From NCBI GenBank assembly GCA_003024985.2, contig PXIH01S0035156.1: a stretch of 13,565 nucleotides of DNA, one strand, 5' to 3'. Within the stretch, counting starts at the first letter, position 1. Every line of letters begins with the position of its first letter. The position numbers and the translations under genes are program-made. Below the pieces are notes generated by a model that was given only the letters and a program-made list of their open reading frames with translations, searched no databases and was not told where the DNA came from. Shown in pieces: positions 9,046-13,565 of this stretch. Origin of the DNA: Euperipatoides rowelli (Eukaryota > Onychophora > Udeonychophora > Euonychophora > Peripatopsidae).

Positions 9046-10972
9046 ATGCAGTTATCCAAGCTCTACTCCATCTTAACTTGGAATGAAGGATTATTGGAAA
9101 TTTTGATTAAGGAACCACAGGTAGCAAATCAAGTGTCGACACATATAAAATTGAGACTCTAAAGTGAATAGGTTCAAACATTTGGGCTATTTCTTATTTT
9201 ACCAATGGTCAGCAAAAGCAGTGTGAAAACAATTGAAATGTTGTGAAGATGAGTGGATTGTGATCATGAGTAAATGGTTTAACACCTTATTGACGATTTA
9301 ATTTTATGCAACATGCAAACCTTACGTTACTCGAGACTTTTTACCTATCAGTCCATCATCAGCATCAGTCATTATGAACGATGGTATTGTGATTAACACA
9401 TAGCTCAAAGATGATTATACAAGAAGACTAGCTTTTCAAAGTTGCTATATTGCAAAAATTAATATTATGAAAAGCTGATTGAAGTTAAAAAGAAATCAAC
9501 AGAAGAATCTGCTGAAATATGCTTCATTAAATTAGTTATACTGATGCTGAAAGGGAGAAGAAGGAACATTTGTGTGAGTGTCGATTTGGTATACATTTGC
9601 TGCCAAATATAACATTGTTGTGTGTTCCATGATTAGAATTTAAATCTGAAATGGATCAACATTTTGACAGTGAAATCTAGACCTAGCAATGAATTATCAA
9701 TGCACAGATCTGTGAGGTAACTTTTATATGATAAATATTAAACAGTAAAATTAACTTCAGTATAGAATACGATTGAGCACGCACCAAGACGTAAATTTAT
9801 TTGTAGTTAGGATTATGAATCAATGTTATTATTATTACATTGTTTATATGGTTTTATTGTATATTTGAATGAGAAAATTATATCATTTAAACTGTTCAAT
9901 CATTTTGTATATTTTTATATATATAATCACTATAAAATATAATGTGTGAGTAAAACAGTCATGACGGTGTGGTCATTTCAGGTATGTGCAGGCATGTAAT
10001 ATACTGATAGTTGTCCATACGAATTGTTTAATTTATGAGTTTCTAATTTAAATTTAATATTACTAATTTTATTTGTGTTCTTGCTTTATGTCATTTTAAT
10101 TAATTTTAATGAGTAGATTTATGCATAGTATTTACTGTAATTAAGTACATAAATATGCTGCATTAAGATAACAGTAAATCCTGTTATCGAGCGAGGTGAC
10201 CTAATTAAATTTTTTGTCATATCTGTAGTCTTTCCCCTGGAATGTACATGCTTAACTTTTGAGGTAGGATAATTTTTGTTTTTCAGATTTTTTCCTGACA
10301 TTATACATTAAATTAGTTATTTATTAAATTCCCACATTTTAATGCCATCTAGTACTAGCTGTTCAATATTTAACTCAGCAGGGATTAAATGAGTCATAGT
10401 GAAGTTAAAAAAAACATAAATTAAAAATATTAATCAGAAAAGGCATTTACATATTTAATATTAAAATTATCAGTATAGATTTCAGAGGAGGTTAATAAAC
10501 ATTAATCATCAAAAGAAAGAGTGAATCTCTAAGTGCTCTAATTGCTTAGATAATGAAAAAGTGGTTTTATTGTTCTAAACTAGCAAACAATCTTATCAGT
10601 GTGTAATTTCTCTTAAAGTGTGCATTATTGAGCTGCCACTAGTGGACACGTTAAACTCAGAGAAAAACGTTGTTTGACAGAATATTAACAGTATTAGTAA
10701 TGGAGCAATTTTTGTTTGCCCTAAGATAATGGTCAGTGATTGATAAACCTCTTTTAAATAAATGAAACAAAGTCTGGTTTAAACAAACAAAACAAAAGCC
10801 ATTTATAATTATTTTTCTTTCTTTACAATTCTTTAAAAGGCTTTAGCAGATTAAAAGGAAATTTTCTGTTAGAGTTAAAAACTATGCGGGTTTTTTTCAA
10901 ATTCTCTCTTTAAATATATTTCTCTTAGTTTGTCAACTTTTAGCACAACAAAAGCAAAAACTGTTTTATTAA
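9046..10972. other. long region with no recognisable gene
   Basis: Stops are dense in all frames and I recognise no protein, RNA or transposon. The one structural feature is a pair of inverted repeats near 10130-10188, listed separately. The minus-strand 60-codon frame at 10119-10301 has no recognisable content. Some of this region may be ancient transposon sequence too decayed to identify by eye. Confidence 0.45.
10130..10188. repeat. overlapping inverted repeats (hairpins)
   Basis: GATAACAG (10167-10174) and CTGTTATC (10181-10188) form a perfect 8-bp stem with a 6-base loop. ATTTACTGT (10130-10138) and ACAGTAAAT (10171-10179) form a perfect 9-bp inverted pair that shares bases with it, so the two stems are mutually exclusive. 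CAGTAAATCCTG resembles the CAGTA-type ends of pogo/Tigger DNA transposons, but no matching far end or transposase was found. Confidence 0.4.
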
Positions 10973-11539
10973 TATTTTACNGATGATCTTAAAAGTATTT
11001 CTCTAAAAATAAAAAGACTAGTCTATGATGAAAAAAAAAATGAATATAATAGAGTGATGAAAAATATTTCAATGGGTTCAGTTAATTATTATAATCTTTT
11101 AAAAAAAATTACTGGTCAACAACATCAAAAACAAAAGATCATTTTCCCTAATGTTTCTGAAAAAGACTCCATCATTATGATTAGTGATCATTTTAAAGAT
11201 ATTGGCAATAGCGTATCTAAATTAAACTTGCAATCTTTACCTAATTATTTGCCAGGTATTCCTTTGGAAGAGGTTGAGATAGTTTGGGTGTTCGGAGAAT
11301 TAAAGAAACTTTCAAATAAAATCAACAACACTCCTAATGGTATCCCTGCTTTCATTCTGAGGCATTTCGCTGTTGAATTATTCAAACCTATAGCTAAAAT
11401 TATAAATTTGTCCATAGTTAAAGGTATTTGTCCTAAGTCATGGAAAAATAAAATTCTGGTTCCTATTCCCAAAACCAAAAAAATACTTGATCCTAATTGT
11501 GAGAAACACATATACTCCATTCTACTTAAACATTCATAA
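10973..11539 (+). pseudogene. CR1/L2/Jockey-type LINE reverse transcriptase, N-terminal fragment
   Basis: The frame is open from 10973 to the stop at 11537-11539. Upstream of the first ATG (11057) it already reads TDDLKSISLKIKRL and YDEKKNEYNRV. This matches the basic linker that joins endonuclease and reverse transcriptase in CR1/L2/Jockey-type ORF2 proteins, so 11057 is an internal methionine. The RT start follows: LKKLSNKINNTPNGIPAF (the usual SPGPDGIP block, here PNGIP at 11333-11347), then ELFKPIAKIINLSIVKGICP, WKN (11441-11449) and VPIPK (11459-11473). The fragment ends at about DPN, before any catalytic aspartates (the YADD motif is absent). The last residues no longer fit the family's RPIS block, which suggests a nearby shift or breakpoint. 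N at 10981 lies at its 5' edge. The minus-strand frame at 11245-11559 is an antisense shadow. It is not functional. Confidence 0.82.
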
Positions 11540-11703
11540 TATACAAAATGAATAATCAAAAAGAAAAATATTTAAAAAAATAAGATATTGTATCGTTTTG
11601 TAAGCCTGCAAGTAAGAAATATAAAGAAATAGGGACAGAACCGTGAAGCCGAAGCGTGTTGTGCAGTCAGCTATTTCCGGCTATTTCCAAGTTATAATAA
11701 TAA

Positions 11704-12320
11704 TTTTTTTCTTTTAAAACAAACGACTCGTTTAATGGTCATTTTAATGAATTCAGAAACAAAAAGCCTACTGTTTCATTCTTGAGAAAACCAATTGAGG
11801 CAGACATTAATAAAATTAACTTTGCACCGTTTCCAACAGTTGAAAGAGTAAAAATAGAACTTCAACTAGAGACTTAAAAACTAAGGATTTGTGGTCTTAC
11901 AAATTTACGTCTTTACAAATCGAACTACAAAACCTGGAAAGGGAAAAGGCAACATTGGCTTTAAACTTTAAATGGACAGAACTATCAAACTGTCAAAAGG
12001 AAGATAAAATAATTTTTGAAATGTGTTACAATTAGCTCAAGACAATCGCATTTGGAATTTTGACGATTTTTGGGTACACTTATTGTGAACATTCGTTTTC
12101 CGACATGAATGGTTTCAAAAGTAAACATAGAACTCAACTAAGTGACATAAGTCTGGAAAGCTGTTTAAAACTGAAAACTAGCAACTACACACCAAACATG
12201 GAACAGAATACAAAAAATGGCAGCGCTTCTTGCAGCTTGTTCATAGCATGTCTTATTTTCATTTGTTTCTTTTCAATAGTGCGTGTAAATATTTATTTCC
12301 ATTTGCTTTTAATCGCATAA
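11704..12320 (+). pseudogene. hAT-superfamily transposase, C-terminal part (EPM2AIP1/ZBED/GTF2IRD2-like), broken
   Basis: This is the carboxy-terminal third of a hAT transposase of the group from which vertebrate EPM2AIP1, ZBED5 and GTF2IRD2 were domesticated. Frame 1 reads FNEFRNKKPTVSFLRKPIE and NFAPFPTVERVKIELQLE. A one-base loss at about 11873 shifts the homology to the next frame: LKTKDLWSYKFTSLQIELQ, then KWTEL and KEDKIIFEM. A TAG stop follows at about 12033, and the same frame then continues through AFGILTIFGYTY and CEHSFSDMN (12084-12110) to KSKHRTQLSDISLESCLKLK and NYTPN. The last part is the hAT dimerisation domain (pattern LTIFGSTY-CEQ-FS-MN-IKS--R--L). Several residues are lost before AFGIL compared with relatives. 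The N-terminal zinc finger and the DDE core are missing. The residues after about 12240, up to the TAA at 12318-12320, look unrelated. The annotated-looking start at 12060 is a TTG inside the domain, not a true start. Confidence 0.85.
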
Positions 12321-12421
12321 CCTAGGATTTCAAGTTGTATTTTTTTCTTATTGAAATTATTTTCCGTTGATTTTATTTCGCCATGTGTCATTTTAAATCT
12401 ATACGTCAGTACTCAAGAAAA
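12321..12421. other. short spacer between the hAT relic and the LINE relic
   Basis: This is AT-rich sequence with no recognisable terminal inverted repeat for the hAT transposase relic. The true border between the two elements lies somewhere here. Confidence 0.4.
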
Positions 12422-13476
12422 TATGATAGGAGAGATCTACTAGCTTTTAGATATTTTTTTTGTGCTCAAATACTGGATAGTTCTACTATGGAAAAAATAA
12501 TCATTAATAGTTTAAACAGATGAAAATTAAGAAGAAGAGGATCTAAGGGAGGTCGTAATATAAGTTCTACTAATGTACAAAAAAACATTAAGTCATCGAA
12601 GAAATATCAGATCAAGTGTATCTAGAAATATACATTCACCGTGCTTAACACCACTAAATTCCTCTACTAATAATTATTTGTTGCCTAAAATTCTAATGAG
12701 TAACATTTGATCATTCAAAAACAAATTTGATGAGGTAACTGCATATGTTTTAAAAGAAAATCCTACAATCGCTATTTTCACTGAAACGTGGTTAAGTTCT
12801 CATGACGAGAAAGGCTTTGAAATCTTTGGATATACTGCTATTCATAGGTTTAGAAAAAGAACTGATAAAAAATGCGGAGGTGGCGTTTCCATTTATGTAA
12901 AGTCTTCTTTTACAATTTTTAATGTTCATTTTCCAATTCTGGAGTGGATAGAAGGTATTTCCCTTTATCTTCCAAGATCTATCCCTTTCTTTTTGATAAT
13001 AGCCATTTACGCTCCTCCAAGTGATATATTTTCCGATCAAATTAAAGATTTTATTCAATCTGAGATAGATGCTCATTTTTCTATTAATTCGGGAGCTAAT
13101 GTATTAATAATGGGCGACTTTAATGACTTAAAAACATCTGATATTAGGCTACAAGCTTGAAATCTTTTCATCAATTAATTAATCATCATACTAGAGGAAG
13201 CAACGTTTTGGATAAATGTTTTTATTCTGCTTCCCTTCATTTTAATATTGTTATGAAATGTCCCATTGATTCGTCTGATCATAACTTGATCATATTTGAA
13301 CCTTTTTAACAATCACAAAGTACATGATAAAAAGAAAGAATATGTTTTTCTTAGAGATAAGAAACAATGTAATATTGACTCATTTGGGTGTCATATTTCT
13401 CAAGTTGACTGGAACGTTTTGAAAATATGGTAGATGAATTTTCTGAACTACTTTTGAGTTATCTTTTCCTCTAGAA
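12422..13476 (+). pseudogene. CR1/L2-like LINE ORF2, N-terminal region and APE endonuclease, broken
   Basis: The relic starts with YDRRDLLAFRYF and, after a TGA at 12521-12523, KLRRRGSKGG (12524-12553). This resembles the Y-R-LL-LR and RR-RG--GG leader of many invertebrate CR1/L2-like ORF2 proteins. A shift near the A run at about 12580 leads to PKILMSNI, a TGA at 12708-12710, then SFKNKFDEV. The APE endonuclease signature follows: TETWL (12780-12794, catalytic Glu), GGGVSIYV (from 12876), YAPP (13008-13019) and GDFN (13113-13124). A frameshift around 13140-13157 is followed by LKSF, TRGSNVLDKCF and SDHN (SDH at 13274-13282). Past a TAA at 13307-13309 the post-endonuclease linker is readable (RDKKQCNIDSF, VDWNVLKIW, DEFSELLLSYLF). 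The relic is cut at 13476 by another transposon. Minus-strand frame 12792-13076 is an antisense shadow. It is inactive because of multiple stops and shifts. Confidence 0.87.
13469..13476. repeat. candidate hAT target-site duplication, left copy
   Basis: CTCTAGAA immediately precedes the terminal repeat at 13477. It fits the 8-bp nTnnnnAn target preference of Ac-like hAT transposons, and also nnnTAnnn of Buster-like ones. The right copy would lie beyond the window. Confidence 0.6.
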
Positions 13477-13565
13477 CAGTGCTTCTCAACCTTTTTTTCA
13501 TGGAGGAACCCCTAAAATATTTTTTTGTATCCTGAGGAACCCCTATCTAAGAAAGCATTTATGGG
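13477..13565. mobile_element. left end of a hAT DNA transposon, cut by the window edge
   Basis: It begins with CAGTGCTTCTCAACC, a terminal inverted repeat of the CAGNG-TTCTCAACC type typical of hAT (Charlie/Ac-like) elements. A 12-base word GAGGAACCCCTA occurs twice (13503-13514 and 13534-13545), 31 bp apart, which looks like a pair of subterminal transposase-binding sites. It interrupts the LINE relic between the endonuclease linker and where the reverse transcriptase should follow, so it is younger than that LINE copy. Whether it is autonomous or a MITE cannot be judged from 89 bp. Confidence 0.78.

Noticed and set aside
11245-11559. Minus-strand 104-codon frame
   Set aside because: It is the antisense shadow of the reverse transcriptase fragment, whose plus-strand translation carries the recognisable motifs.
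12792-13076. Minus-strand 94-codon frame
   Set aside because: It is the antisense shadow of the APE endonuclease relic. TETWL, GGGVSIYV and YAPP lie on the plus strand.

Overview
This window looks like a strongly AT-rich, repeat-laden, non-coding stretch of an animal genome, most likely an invertebrate. No intact host gene, tRNA, rRNA, operon or CRISPR array is visible. The evidence for an animal genome is a set of decayed metazoan-type transposons (two kinds of non-LTR retrotransposon and three hAT-type DNA transposon pieces), several minisatellites, long A/T and C homopolymers, and isolated N calls at 4941, 4953, 7649 and 10981. I cannot name the species. The AT-rich codon use of the relics would fit several cnidarian, mollusc or arthropod genomes.

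Layout. 1-1159 is AT-rich sequence with no recognisable gene. 1160-1677 is a degenerate 28-bp minisatellite. It is interrupted by a 783-bp non-autonomous hAT-like element (1678-2460) with terminal inverted repeats and an 8-bp target duplication, and it resumes at 2461. 3224-3415 holds a perfect 85-bp tandem duplication. 4370-4974 is the 5'-truncated, minus-strand 3' end of an RTE-like LINE, ending in (TGA)5. 6014-6180 is a poly(A)-rich cluster with two duplicated motifs. 7651-7774 is a 31-bp tandem repeat (4 copies) and 8662-9045 a 55-bp tandem repeat (7 copies).

The right end, 10973-13565, is the densest part. It holds a plus-strand fragment of a CR1/L2/Jockey-type reverse transcriptase (10973-11539), then a decayed hAT transposase C-terminus of the EPM2AIP1/ZBED-like type (11704-12320). 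Next comes a plus-strand relic of the N-terminal and APE-endonuclease part of a CR1/L2-like LINE (12422-13476). A further hAT element interrupts that relic at 13477 with its left terminal inverted repeat and runs out of the window. The candidate target site there matches the hAT nTnnnnAn pattern.

The parts do not form a working gene system. They read as nested insertions and decay, from which a relative order of events can partly be recovered. I found no convincing undescribed functional system. The best leads are the two hAT insertions with legible termini, the odd RT-before-endonuclease order of the LINE pieces, and the higher-order structure of the tandem repeats.
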